Shown: in pieces, positions 26,811-35,347 of the stretch | Position numbering within the stretch: the first letter of the stretch is position 1 | How the letters are laid out: each line of letters starts with the position of its first letter | Notes under the pieces: generated by a model | Told to the model about the DNA's origin: nothing | The model's input: the letters and a program-made list of their open reading frames with translations, nothing else | The model's database searches: none | Translations under genes and position numbers: made by a program | DNA from: Rhodopseudomonas sp. P2A-2r | GTDB taxonomy: Bacteria > Pseudomonadota > Alphaproteobacteria > Rhizobiales > Xanthobacteraceae | DNA: 64,000 nt | NCBI RefSeq assembly: GCF_026015985.1 | Contig: NZ_CP110389.1 | Span: 6,232,001-6,296,000 of the forward strand | Direction: 5' to 3'

Positions 26811-27493
26811 GCGTTGATCCGCGCGATGCGCTTTTCGAGCAAGGTCATGGCGAGAATCACGATGAACGCGAACACGGCCATGCCGGCCGCCAGGATATTG
26901 GCCTCGCGCCACTGCGACGTCTCGACATAGTCGAAGATCGCCACCGACAGAACCTTGGTCTTGCCCGGCACATTGCCGCCGATCATCAGCACGATGCCGA
27001 ACTCGCCGACGGTGTGCGCGAAGCCGAGCACCGCGCCGGCCAGAAATCCCGGCCGCGCCAGCGGAATCGCCACCGTCCAGAACGCGCGGCGCGGCGACGC
27101 CCGCAAGGTGGCGGCCACTTCCAGCGGACGGTCGCCGATAGCTGCAAAGGAATTGCGGATCGGCTGCACCACGAACGGCATCGAATACACCACCGAGCCG
27201 ATCACCAGGCCTTCAAATGTGAAGGCCAGCGTCCGCGCGCCCCACAGGCCGGCCAGCGCGCCGCCGGGACCGTCCGGTCCCAGCACCACCAGCAGATAGA
27301 AGCCGAGCACGGTGGGTGGCAGCACCAGCGGCAGCGCGACCACGGCGGCCACCGCTTCCTTCCACCACGCCTTGGAGCGCGCCAGCCACCACGCGATCGG
27401 CGTGCCGACGATCAGCAGGATGATCGTGGTGATGGCGGCCAGTTCGAGGGTGAGCCGAACCGGCTGCCAGATGTCTGCGGGAAGTCCGCCCAT
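26807..27493 (-). CDS. modB: Molybdate ABC transporter permease ModB
   Basis: The 228-residue inner-membrane permease has five or six hydrophobic segments and the binding-protein-dependent (EAA) loop region [23 protein letters not shown], which contacts ModC. It follows modA by 6 bp and is coupled to modC by a 4-bp overlap. Confidence 0.92.
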   Translation of the reverse strand: MGGLPADIWQPVRLTLELAAITTIILLIVGTPIAWWLARSKAWWKEAVAAVVALPLVLPPTVLGFYLLVVLGPDGPGGALAGLWGARTLAFTFEGLVIGSVVYSMPFVVQPIRNSFAAIGDRPLEVAATLRASPRRAFWTVAIPLARPGFLAGAVLGFAHTVGEFGIVLMIGGNVPGKTKVLSVAIFDYVETSQWREANILAAGMAVFAFIVILAMTLLEKRIARINA

Positions 27494-27499
27494 CTGCGT

Positions 27500-28261
27500 C
27501 TAGCGTTCGCTGCCGTATTCGTAGCCGTATTTTTCGATGACGGCGCGCGCCTCCGGCCCCTTGAGGAAGGCCATGAAAGCGATCGCCGCCTCGCTGGACG
27601 CGCCCTTTTTCAACAGCACCGCGTCCTGGCGGATCGGCGTGTAGAGCGCCGCGGGGACCAGCCAGCGCGAGCCGGTCGTATTGCCCGCGAGCTGCGACAG
27701 CGCGACGAATCCCAGCTCGGCATTGCCGGTGTCGATGAACTGAAACGCCTGGGAAATGGAATTGCCCTGCACGATCTTCGGCTGCACGGCATCGTAGATC
27801 TTCAGCGCCTTCAGCGTCTCGATGGCGGCGGTGCCATAGGGCGCAGCGGCGGGGTTGGCGATCGCAAGCCTGGTAAAGGCGTTGGCCTTGAGGGTGTCCT
27901 CGCCCTTCACCAGATCGGCGCTCTTGCTCCACAGCACGAGCTTGCCGATGGCATAGGTGAAGCGGCTGTCGGCGATGCCGAGGCCGTCCTCCACCAGTTT
28001 TTTCGGGCGCTCGTCGTCGGCCGACAGGAACACCTGGAACGGTGCGTCCTGGGTGATCTGGGTGTAGAACTGCCCGCTGGCGCCGAAGCTGAGCACCGCC
28101 TCGTGGCCGGTCTTCTTCTGGAACGCCTCGGCGATTTCCTTGGCGGCGCCGGTGAAGTTGGCGGCCACCGCGACATTGGTCTGGGCCGCGAAGGCATTGC
28201 CCGAGGTCAGGCCGAAGATTGCAAGGGCGCCGGCGAGGCGAACGAGGTTGATCGGTTTCAC
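27500..28261 (-). CDS. modA: Molybdate-binding periplasmic protein ModA
   Basis: The 253-residue product has a signal peptide (cleavage after …GNAFA, ~residue 26) and a mature domain starting QTNVAVAANFTGAAKEIAEAF, typical of ModA. The start is a GTG at 28261 with GGAG about 8 nt upstream; the open frame further upstream is not coding. It lies 17 bp after modE. The imported oxyanion supplies molybdenum cofactor for enzymes such as the formate dehydrogenase and hydroxylase in this window. Confidence 0.92.
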   Translation of the reverse strand: MKPINLVRLAGALAIFGLTSGNAFAAQTNVAVAANFTGAAKEIAEAFQKKTGHEAVLSFGASGQFYTQITQDAPFQVFLSADDERPKKLVEDGLGIADSRFTYAIGKLVLWSKSADLVKGEDTLKANAFTRLAIANPAAAPYGTAAIETLKALKIYDAVQPKIVQGNSISQAFQFIDTGNAELGFVALSQLAGNTTGSRWLVPAALYTPIRQDAVLLKKGASSEAAIAFMAFLKGPEARAVIEKYGYEYGSER

Positions 28262-28278
28262 GGGGACTCTCCTGCTGA

Positions 28279-29070
28279 TCAGTCGATGGCGATAATGACG
28301 TGGGCGGCGTCGAACAGCGCGCAGGCGGCATCCCCCGGCGCGAGGCCCATGGCTGTGGCACTGCGCGCGGAGATCGAGGCCGCGAGGGTCTTGCCGTTGC
28401 CGATGTCGAGCACGATCTCGGCGTTGACCGCAGAGATGTCGCAGCGCCGGACCGTGCCGCGAATGCAATTGCGCGCCGACACCAGCGGCGCTTCGGCGCC
28501 AGGGGCGATGATGACGAACGGTGCCTTGACCAGCACGATGGCATCGCGGCCGACGCAGAGCCCGAGTTCGCGCAGGCTTTCGGCGGTCACCAGCGCGTAG
28601 ATCGTGGTGTCGCCGGATACGTCGATCGCCACCTCGGCGCTGAGCGTATCCGAGTGGATGGCGGTGATGGTGCCGCGAAGCGCATTGCGCGCACTGGTTC
28701 GCATGAAGAAGCCCGAGACGAGGTTGAAGGGAGTGATCCCGCTGCCGGCCAGCGCCGGCTCGAGGGTCCGGAAGACGCGGGCCATTTCCGCCTCGAGGCG
28801 GCCGAAGGCCTCGATGACCCGCACGCCGGTCGGCGTCAGGCTGGCACCGCCGCCGGCCTTTCCGCCCGTCCGGGTTTCCAGCAGCGGCTGGCCGAACAGG
28901 TTGGTCATGGCGTCGAGCGCATCCCAGGCGGCCTTGTAGGTGAGGCCCGCGACCCTGGCGCCGGCGGCGATGCTGCCTTCGCGCGCGACCGCCTGCAGCA
29001 GCCGAATCCGTTCGCGGCCGACGGCCGACATGTCCGCGCTGCGGAGCGTGATGGTGGCTTCGATGGACAT
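28279..29070 (-). CDS. modE: Molybdate-responsive regulator ModE
   Basis: The 263-residue product has an N-terminal LysR-like winged helix (~15-120; AREGSIAAGARVAGLTYKAAW) followed by two Mop/TOBE molybdate-binding repeats (~125-260), the full-length ModE layout. It heads the modEABC operon and probably represses it when molybdate is plentiful. A ModE-like box lies 15 bp upstream of the start codon. Confidence 0.92.
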   Translation of the reverse strand: MSIEATITLRSADMSAVGRERIRLLQAVAREGSIAAGARVAGLTYKAAWDALDAMTNLFGQPLLETRTGGKAGGGASLTPTGVRVIEAFGRLEAEMARVFRTLEPALAGSGITPFNLVSGFFMRTSARNALRGTITAIHSDTLSAEVAIDVSGDTTIYALVTAESLRELGLCVGRDAIVLVKAPFVIIAPGAEAPLVSARNCIRGTVRRCDISAVNAEIVLDIGNGKTLAASISARSATAMGLAPGDAACALFDAAHVIIAID

Positions 29071-29084
29071 CGAGGGATCCCAGC

Positions 29085-29109
29085 GCGATATACTTAATCT
29101 ATATAACGC
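29085..29109. promoter_or_regulatory. ModE-like operator
   Basis: GCGATATA (29085-29092) and TATATAACGC (29100-29109) face each other as an imperfect inverted repeat separated by 7 bp. This resembles the ATATA…TATAACG architecture of ModE sites in proteobacteria. Its location just upstream of modE fits autoregulation of modEABC. Confidence 0.65.
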
Positions 29110-29314
29110 ATAGCCCGCATCGACGCGCCCGGCAAGACAGGCGATACCGATCCCGCGCCGACTGCATTGAGACGGAGAGCGGGATTCTGTGATGATGGTT
29201 GGTGGTGGATGGTCGCTTCGAAAACACCGCGGCGGGGCGCGGCGGCGGGCAGAAGCCGGCCTAAGAGCGGGCGATCTGCCGGTGTGTTAAGCCGCTGGCG
29301 CGGCCAAGCATCCG

Positions 29315-29338
29315 CCCGGAACGCGCTCGCGTTCCGGG
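29315..29338 (-). terminator. Hairpin downstream of the HU gene
   Basis: CCCGGAACGCG (29315-29325) pairs with CGCGTTCCGGG (29328-29338). It lies 21 bp past the HU stop. No T-run follows on the minus strand, so it may be a 3'-stabilising structure rather than an intrinsic terminator. The remaining ~200 bp up to the ModE box show no gene. Confidence 0.5.
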
Positions 29339-29359
29339 TTTCAGGCGGACGGGACGCGC

Positions 29360-29656
29360 TTAGACGGCGTCCTTGAGTGCCTTCAGCGGCTGCGCCTTGA
29401 CCTTCTTGCTGGCCGGCTTGGCCGCGAAATCCATCGGCTCCTTGGTGAACGGATTGATGCCCTTGCGGGCTTCCGTCGCCGGCTTAGTGACGACCGAAAG
29501 CTTGGCAAAGCCGGGAATGGTGAACTCGCCGAACTCGTTCAATTCCTTGTATCCGACAGCCGTCAGGTTCTCGATCACGGACTTCACATCGCTCTTCGAG
29601 ACGTTGCTGGCTTCCGCGATCGCATCGATCAATTGAGACTTGTTCAACTTGGGCAT
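29360..29656 (-). CDS. HU-family nucleoid DNA-binding protein
   Basis: The 98-residue histone-like protein has the HU/IHF fold, with the N-terminal MPKLNKSQLIDAIAE, the DNA-binding arm region ARKGINPFTKEP and a basic C-terminal tail (KPASKKVKAQPLKALKDAV). It bends and compacts DNA as a dimer. It is monocistronic. The short lysine-rich tail is common in alphaproteobacterial HU. Confidence 0.9.
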   Translation of the reverse strand: MPKLNKSQLIDAIAEASNVSKSDVKSVIENLTAVGYKELNEFGEFTIPGFAKLSVVTKPATEARKGINPFTKEPMDFAAKPASKKVKAQPLKALKDAV

Positions 29657-30001
29657 TGTGCTTTCCTTTGATTCGCTGCGCGATATTAGGGGCTTTTGCC
29701 CATACTGCGCTCAAAGTGCAAACCGGCGCCCCGCTTGAAGCGGTGGCCGGCCTGTTGTCGTGCATGCAAAATGAGCAACCGTCCCGCGATCCGGGCCGAG
29801 CAACTGCGCTGAAAGCGTCCAATTTGCAGCAAAGCCGGGACGCGCACCGGGGGTGGACGGCTGTGCCGGTGCATCAGCCACCGCGCGCCATAGCTTAACT
29901 CATTGCGGGACCAACGGAAATCTGGATTGCATCTGCGGATGCCAGCCTCGCGCTTTGCGGGCCGTGTCGGCCTGGGCACGCCCGGGCGGAAAATGAACGC
30001 C
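29657..30001. other. Intergenic region upstream of the HU gene
   Basis: These 345 bp lie between the HU start and the end of the Pro-rich membrane protein gene. They should contain the HU promoter. Open frames here are readthrough or shadow frames with no family resemblance. I see no structured RNA. Confidence 0.4.
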
Positions 30002-30336
30002 TCATTTTGCCGGGATCGGCGGCGCGGTTTTTTCGGCTGGGGCCGGCGGCAGCGCCGGTTTCGCGCCGGCGTCCTGCGCGTCCTGGTCCGGACGCGCAGG
30101 CTGCGGGGAATATCGTGCGGTCGCGCGCCGGTGGTGGCGGGCTCCGCCGGCTCTGCCGGCTTGCTGGCCGCCCCCGGCGTCGACTGCAGCGGCGGGGTGG
30201 CCTGCGCCATGACCTGCGGATCGTGCGCCTTCAACTGCACCACGGAAGCCAGGGCGATCGCCGAACCGGCAACCACCATTGCGCCGGCAAGCAGCAGGTC
30301 TGTGCGCAAGGCGCGTTTGGTCTGGATCGGGGTCAT
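30002..30336 (-). CDS. Small membrane-anchored Pro/Ala-rich protein (apparent 1-base loss)
   Basis: Function unknown. The N-terminus (MTPIQTKRALRTDLLLAGAM…) has one transmembrane segment (~15-35), followed by a low-complexity Pro/Ala/Glu-rich tail as expected for a periplasmic extension. In the start frame the tail turns into an Arg-rich nonsense sequence. In the next frame it continues naturally as PARPDQDAQDAGAKPALPPA and stops at 30002. Adding one base to the GGGG run at 30105-30108 joins the two parts into a 111-residue protein. The span of 335 bp is one short of whole codons. Confidence 0.6.
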
Positions 30337-30449
30337 GCTGTCCACCACGGTTATATCAGGCGAACAACGGATGGGGGATCGCAAGGTTCCCCGCGCCATC
30401 CGGCCAGGTTGCCGCATGAGCCGGCAATGGCTCCACTGTGCGGAGCTGC

Positions 30450-31166
30450 CTAGTCCTTGGTGCTGACTTCCCAGGTCGCGTGCTCGACGTCCTTGCCGCG
30501 TTGCAATTCCGCGACCACCGCATCCAGCTCGGCCGGGTCAATCGCCGTGCTCACCAGCATGGCGGAGATTTCCTGCATGTCGTCGCCATGCTCGGCGATA
30601 TCGACACTGGCCACCGGATATTTGGCGCGCTCCAGCCGCTCGACCAGCAGGTCGCGCATGTCGGCGAGTGCGTCGGTGGCGACCGTCAGCTTGACGAAAT
30701 AGGTCGCCTCCGACGAGCGCTCGTCGAGCGGCGCGCGGTTGATGGCATTCACCAGCGGCCGCAGCAGCGTGTTGCCGGCCAGCACGAACACCGTCAGCGC
30801 CATGGCCTGCGCGATCATGTCGGCCCCGGCACAGGAGCCCACCGCCGCCGATCCCCACAACGTCGCCGCGGTGTTGAGGCCGCGGACATTGGTGCCTTCC
30901 TTCATGATGACGCCGGCGCCGAGAAAGCCGATGCCCGACACCACATAGGCGATCACCCGCACGCCGCCATCGGCCCCGGCCAGATGCATCGCCAGGTCGA
31001 CGAAGGCCGCAGCCCCCACCGCCACCAGCACATTGGTGCGCAGCCCGGCGGTGCGCTGCCGGTACTGCCGCTCGGCGCCGATCAGCGTCCCCAGCACGAA
31101 TGCCGCGGACAGGCTGAGCAGCGTGTCGAGAAAGTCGTAGGTCTGGAACGTGGTGAGAAAACGCAT
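30450..31166 (-). CDS. MgtC/SapB-family membrane protein
   Basis: The 238-residue product has four or five N-terminal membrane segments with the MgtC signatures GTLIGAERQ and GFLGAGVIMKEG, and a C-terminal cytoplasmic domain of ~90 residues that looks ACT-like. MgtC proteins aid growth in low Mg2+ and modulate F-ATPase or phosphate uptake in some bacteria; the role here is not defined. It stands alone. Confidence 0.88.
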   Translation of the reverse strand: MRFLTTFQTYDFLDTLLSLSAAFVLGTLIGAERQYRQRTAGLRTNVLVAVGAAAFVDLAMHLAGADGGVRVIAYVVSGIGFLGAGVIMKEGTNVRGLNTAATLWGSAAVGSCAGADMIAQAMALTVFVLAGNTLLRPLVNAINRAPLDERSSEATYFVKLTVATDALADMRDLLVERLERAKYPVASVDIAEHGDDMQEISAMLVSTAIDPAELDAVVAELQRGKDVEHATWEVSTKD

Positions 31167-31253
31167 GGCGGTGTCATGCGTACAGCAGATGACAAACGGA
31201 TGACAAGCGGCCCGGGATGCGACGCGGCGCCATCCTTCGATGAGCCCTCTTGA

Positions 31254-31276
31254 TTAGGGAACGATCGATCTCTATA
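31254..31276. promoter_or_regulatory. Operator-like site 1 (tetR promoter)
   Basis: TTAGGGAACGATCGATCTCT begins at 31254 and continues ATA. It contains a central CGATCG and imperfect AGGGA/TCTCT arms. A near-copy precedes the MFS gene (31909-31933). It ends 8 bp before the first ATG of the TetR gene, so repressor bound here would block its own transcription. Confidence 0.65.
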
Positions 31277-31284
31277 TCGGTCTC

Positions 31285-31896
31285 ATGCAACGCGAGACGC
31301 ACATCATGAGAAGCCCGGGCCGCCCCAGGGAGTTCGACATCGGCGATGCGCTGGACAAGGCGATCGTCGTATTCCGCGAGCGCGGTTTTCACGCCACCTC
31401 GATTGCCGATCTCAAGGCCGCCATGTCGCTGGCCTCGGGCAGCATCTACAAGGCATTCAAGGACAAGCCGGCGATCTTCCTCGCCGCCCTCGCCCGCTAC
31501 GTCGGCAAGCGCGACGAACTGGCGGCGCAACGCTTTGCGACGGCGCGCTCCGGACGCGAGCGACTGCGCGCCGTGCTCGACATCTATGCGGAATCCTCGC
31601 ACGGCGAGGAAGGCCGGCGTGGCTGTCTCGTGGTCGGCAGCGCCGTCGAACTGGCCACCTTCGACGCGGATCTGCGAACGTCGGTCGGTGCGGCGGTGAA
31701 GCGCAACGAAGCGCGGTTCGCCGAACTGATCGCGCAGGGACAGGCCGACGGCTCGATCGCGTCGCAGCGCGATCCGAAGGCGTTGGCGCTGCTGATGCTC
31801 TGCGTCACCAGCGGCATGCGCGTGGCCGGTAAGACCGGGCGCTCGCGCAAGGAGATGGCCGCCGTGGTCGATGCCGCCATGAAGCTGCTCGACTGA
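31285..31896 (+). CDS. TetR/AcrR-family repressor
   Basis: The 203-residue product has an N-terminal TetR helix-turn-helix (~15-60; ATSIADLKAAMSLASGSIYKAF) and an all-helical ligand domain. A start at the second Met (31306, MRSPGRPRE) is equally plausible because it opens the conserved domain. It sits 48 bp upstream of an MFS exporter and hydrolase operon, and copies of one palindromic motif occur in front of both transcripts. It is therefore probably a drug- or xenobiotic-responsive repressor of that operon and of itself. Confidence 0.88.
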   Translation: MQRETHIMRSPGRPREFDIGDALDKAIVVFRERGFHATSIADLKAAMSLASGSIYKAFKDKPAIFLAALARYVGKRDELAAQRFATARSGRERLRAVLDIYAESSHGEEGRRGCLVVGSAVELATFDADLRTSVGAAVKRNEARFAELIAQGQADGSIASQRDPKALALLMLCVTSGMRVAGKTGRSRKEMAAVVDAAMKLLD

Positions 31897-31908
31897 TTTT
31901 TTGCCTAA

Positions 31909-31933
31909 TTAGGGATCAATCGCTCCCTTATAT
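31909..31933. promoter_or_regulatory. Operator-like site 2 (MFS promoter)
   Basis: TTAGGGATCAATCGCTCCCT begins at 31909 and continues TATAT. The arms TTAGGGA and TCCCTTA are near-perfect inverted copies. It matches site 1 at most positions and ends directly before the GGAG ribosome-binding site of the MFS gene. Confidence 0.7.
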
Positions 31934-31944
31934 GGAGTTGTACG

Positions 31945-33141
31945 ATGCACGCCCCCGCCCCAAGCCGACCCGCCGCGGCGCCCCCGATGTCGACCCGGCT
32001 GACCGGCATTCTCGCCGTCGCCTGCGGCCTGATCGCTGCCAATATCTATTATGCCCAGCCGCTGGCGGGGCCGATCGGCGCCGCCGTGGGCCTGCCCTCC
32101 GGGGCGACCGGCCTGATCGTCACCCTGACGCAGATCGGCTATGGCGCCGGCCTGCTGCTTGTCGTCCCGCTCGGCGACCTCGTCGAGAACCGCCGGCTGG
32201 TGCTCGGCGTCATCGCCATCGCCGCTCTGGCCCTGTTCGGTGCCGCTTTGGCGTCCAGCCCATTGCCGCTGCTGGCGGCCAGCCTGGCGATCGGCGTCGG
32301 GTCGGTGGCGGTGCAGATCCTGGTGCCCTATGCCGCGCATCTGGCGCCGGAAGCGGTTCGCGGCCGGGTGGTCGGAAACGTCATGGGCGGGCTGATGCTC
32401 GGCATCATGCTGGCGCGGCCGGCGGCCAGTCTGGTGGCGGCGCTGTCGAGTTGGCCGGTGGTGTTCGTGCTGTCGGCGGCGATGATGGTGGTGCTGGCCA
32501 TCGTGCTGCGCAAGGTCCTGCCGCGGCGTGTGCCCCACGCGCAGCTGAGCTATCGCCAGTTGCTGACCTCGATGGCCCAGCTCGTCCACACGACGCCGGT
32601 GCTGCGGCGGCGTGCGCTCTATCAAGCCTGCCTGTTTGCGTCCTTCAGCCTGTTCTGGACCGTCACGCCGCTGCTGCTGGCCGGACCGGCCTTCCGGCTG
32701 TCGCAGACCGGAATCGGCCTGTTCGCCCTGGCTGGCGTCGCCGGTGCCATTGCCGCGCCGATAGCCGGCCGGCTCGCCGATCGCGGCTGGACCCGCGCGG
32801 CCACCGCGCTGGCCATGGCGGCCGTCGCTGTCGCATTCGTGCTGACCTGGCTTGGCGCGGCGGGATCGCCGGCAGCCCTGACCCTGCTGGTCGTCGCAGC
32901 GATCGTCCTCGACTTCGGCGTGTCGGCCAATCTCGTGCTCGGACAACGCGCCATCTTCGCGCTCGGCGCCGAACAGCGCGGCCGCCTCAACGGCATCTAC
33001 ATGGCGACGTTCTTCGCCGGCGGCGCCATCGGCTCCGCACTCGGCGGCTGGACCTTCGCTTATGGCGGCTGGGCACTGGCATCGTCGATCGGGATCGCCT
33101 TCCCGATCGCCGCACTCGCGTATTTCGCAACGGAAGGATAG
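31945..33141 (+). CDS. MFS transporter (probable drug efflux)
   Basis: The 398-residue inner-membrane protein has about 12 hydrophobic helices and MFS motif A variants (GDLVENRRLVLG between helices 2 and 3; GRLADRGWTRAA in the second half). It resembles arabinose-efflux/DHA-type exporters. GGAG lies 7 nt before the ATG. The hydrolase gene follows after 3 bp, and the TetR gene with shared operators precedes it, so it is probably an inducible export system. Confidence 0.88.
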   Translation: MHAPAPSRPAAAPPMSTRLTGILAVACGLIAANIYYAQPLAGPIGAAVGLPSGATGLIVTLTQIGYGAGLLLVVPLGDLVENRRLVLGVIAIAALALFGAALASSPLPLLAASLAIGVGSVAVQILVPYAAHLAPEAVRGRVVGNVMGGLMLGIMLARPAASLVAALSSWPVVFVLSAAMMVVLAIVLRKVLPRRVPHAQLSYRQLLTSMAQLVHTTPVLRRRALYQACLFASFSLFWTVTPLLLAGPAFRLSQTGIGLFALAGVAGAIAAPIAGRLADRGWTRAATALAMAAVAVAFVLTWLGAAGSPAALTLLVVAAIVLDFGVSANLVLGQRAIFALGAEQRGRLNGIYMATFFAGGAIGSALGGWTFAYGGWALASSIGIAFPIAALAYFATEG

Positions 33142-33144
33142 ACC

Positions 33145-34164
33145 ATGCAGACCACCCTGAAATCCAAATCGACGTCGCCCGCGGCCTCCCTGCGCCGTCT
33201 CGCCCTCGGCCTCGCACTGGCCGCGAGCGTGCTGGTGCCGGCGCGGATAGCTGCACAGCCGCAAGCCGCCCCGGCTTTCGATCCCGCCAGCTTCTGGACC
33301 ACCTTTCATCACGGCAGCGTCAGCGTGAACGGCGTGCACCTGCATTATGTGGAGGGCGGCAGCGGCGCGCCCTTGCTGCTGATCCCCGGCTGGCCCGAGA
33401 GCTGGTACGCGTGGCGGCACGTCATGCCCGCCCTCGCCGCCGCCGGGCGCCATGTGGTGGTCATCGATCCGCGCGGCATGGGCGACTCCGGCCATCCGGC
33501 GTCGGGCTACGATATGAAGACCGTGGCGACCGACGTCCACGCGCTGGTGGAGGCACTGGCCCTGACCCAAGACGGGCCGATCGATGTCGCCGGCCACGAT
33601 GTCGGCGCCTGGATCGGCTATGCCTATGGCTCCGACTGGCCCGGCGACGTCAAGCGCCTGGCGCTGTTCGACGCCGCCCTGCCCGGCGTCACGCCGCCCG
33701 CGCCGGCGGGCATCCCCAGCGACGCCGCCAATGTGAAGTCGTGGCATTTCGCCTTCAACCGGCTCGACGATCTGCCGGAGCTGCTGGTGCAGGGCCGCGA
33801 GCGCGAATACCTCACCTGGCTGTTTCAGAACAAGGCGTCAAAGACCTGGGCCATCGGCGCAGCCGATCTCGATGAATATGTCCACATCTACCGCCAGCCC
33901 GGCGCCGTCCGCGCCGGCTTCGCCTATTACCGCGCCGCGTTCGGCAGCGACGGGCTGGCGCAGGCCCGGGCGCGCGCGCAGCACAGACTGGCGATGCCGG
34001 TGCTGGCGATCGGCGCCGAATTCGGCGTCGGCGATAACCTCGTCGACGTGCTGCGGACCGCCGCCACCAATGTCAGCGGCGGAACGGCGAAGGGCTGCGG
34101 ACACTTCGTGCCGGAGGAATGTCCGGAGGTGGTGATTGATGGTCTCAAGACGTTCTTCAAGTAG
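33145..34164 (+). CDS. Exported alpha/beta hydrolase, epoxide-hydrolase-like
   Basis: The 339-residue product has an N-terminal signal sequence (~1-38, ending …ARIAAQ). The hydrolase domain has the oxyanion-hole motif PGWPESW, the nucleophile elbow GHDVG with Asp as nucleophile, and a C-terminal His (GCGHFVPEE). An Asp nucleophile and this layout indicate epoxide hydrolase or haloalkane dehalogenase relatives. Co-transcription with the MFS exporter under TetR control suggests combined export and detoxification. Confidence 0.85.
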   Translation: MQTTLKSKSTSPAASLRRLALGLALAASVLVPARIAAQPQAAPAFDPASFWTTFHHGSVSVNGVHLHYVEGGSGAPLLLIPGWPESWYAWRHVMPALAAAGRHVVVIDPRGMGDSGHPASGYDMKTVATDVHALVEALALTQDGPIDVAGHDVGAWIGYAYGSDWPGDVKRLALFDAALPGVTPPAPAGIPSDAANVKSWHFAFNRLDDLPELLVQGREREYLTWLFQNKASKTWAIGAADLDEYVHIYRQPGAVRAGFAYYRAAFGSDGLAQARARAQHRLAMPVLAIGAEFGVGDNLVDVLRTAATNVSGGTAKGCGHFVPEECPEVVIDGLKTFFK

Positions 34165-34235
34165 CGGCCGCGCGTCCTGCCAAGCGAGCTGCATTCTCAG
34201 GCGTTGGACAGGACACTCAAACGCCCGCCAAATTT

Positions 34236-34312
34236 GTCATGGCCGGGCTTGTCCCGGCCATCCACGATGTTTCGCGACCATGTGGATGGCCGGCATATCG
34301 CCGGCCATGACG
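34236..34312. repeat. Palindromic intergenic repeat
   Basis: A fold-back element: GTCATGGCCGG near its left end matches CCGGCCATGAC at its right end, and CCATCCAC / GTGGATGG pair inside. It follows the epoxide-hydrolase-like gene and may act as its transcript end. Elements of this sequence type are common between genes in Bradyrhizobium-like genomes. Confidence 0.75.
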
Positions 34313-34366
34313 ACTGAGCCTTATCTTGTTGGTCGCTTCTCGGTCAGGCTCTCGGGATGAGAGCGC

Positions 34367-35257
34367 TCAAGCCTTGAAGTAGCCGGGCTGGCCGATGTCG
34401 GCGATCAGGCCGATCCCGGTCGGCGTCCAGCCGAGCCGCTGCTGTGTCAGGGCGCTGGAGGCCGGCATGTCCAGACCGGCGAACACCGCCAGCGACCCGA
34501 AATAATCGCCAACCTCCTCCTTCGTGATCGACACCACCGGCACATTCAGCGCGCGGCCGACCACGTCGGTAATCTCGCGCATGGCCACGCCTTCCTCGCC
34601 AACCGCGTGGTAGATCCCGTCCACCGCGCCGTTCTCCAGCGCAAGCCGGTACAGGCGCACGACATCCAGCACATGCGCCGCAGCCCAGCGTTCGGCGCCT
34701 TCGCCGACATAGGCGGCGGCGCCTTTCTGGCGCGCAAGCTCGACCAGATAAGAGATCAACCCGGCCTTGCCGGCGGCGCCATGCACCTGCGGCAGGCGGA
34801 TCACCATCGCGCGCACGCCGCGCGACGCATAGGCCAGGCCCGCCTGCTCGGACACGCGCTCAACATGCGCGCTGGTCTCGCGCCTGATATCTTCGGTGAC
34901 CACCATACCCGGCGCGACGAGGCCAGTTCCCGAGGTGACGATGAAAGGTTTGTCGGTGCCTGCCAGCACATCGCCCATGGCTTCGATCGCCGCCTTGTCG
35001 ATCGCGCCATTCTCCGCGTATTTCGCGAAATCATGGATGAAGGCCAGATGAATCACGCCGTCTGCATCCCTCGCACCGCTCTTCAGGCTGTCGAGGTCCT
35101 GCAGCGAGCCGCGATGAACCTCCGCGCCGAGCTTCTTGAGCGTCGCGACGTTGGCTTCGGAGCGCGCGAGGCCGACCACCTGATGCCCGTGTGCGATCAG
35201 CTCCTTTGTCGTTTCGCTGCCGATGAATCCGGCGGCGCCGGTGACGAAGACACGCAT
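34367..35257 (-). CDS. NAD(P)-dependent SDR-family oxidoreductase (atypical/extended, epimerase-like)
   Basis: The 296-residue product has an N-terminal Rossmann fold with TGAAGFIGS (~6-14). The frame is open further upstream into the divergent XRE gene, but the ATG at 35257 begins the conserved domain. The substrate is unknown. The gene is divergent from an XRE-type regulator across 90 bp, which suggests local control. Confidence 0.87.
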   Translation of the reverse strand: MRVFVTGAAGFIGSETTKELIAHGHQVVGLARSEANVATLKKLGAEVHRGSLQDLDSLKSGARDADGVIHLAFIHDFAKYAENGAIDKAAIEAMGDVLAGTDKPFIVTSGTGLVAPGMVVTEDIRRETSAHVERVSEQAGLAYASRGVRAMVIRLPQVHGAAGKAGLISYLVELARQKGAAAYVGEGAERWAAAHVLDVVRLYRLALENGAVDGIYHAVGEEGVAMREITDVVGRALNVPVVSITKEEVGDYFGSLAVFAGLDMPASSALTQQRLGWTPTGIGLIADIGQPGYFKA

Positions 35258-35347
35258 GAGAAAGTCTCCCTGTTCAGAAGGCAGGGATATGGTAGGTTCA
35301 TCATTCGGGTAAAGTAGTGAGCTTATACGGGTATAATTGCTAACAGC

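Noticed and set aside
31909..33747. 612-codon open frame on the minus strand
   Set aside because: Antisense to the MFS and hydrolase genes; the product is low-complexity Arg/Gln/His-rich and has no start context.
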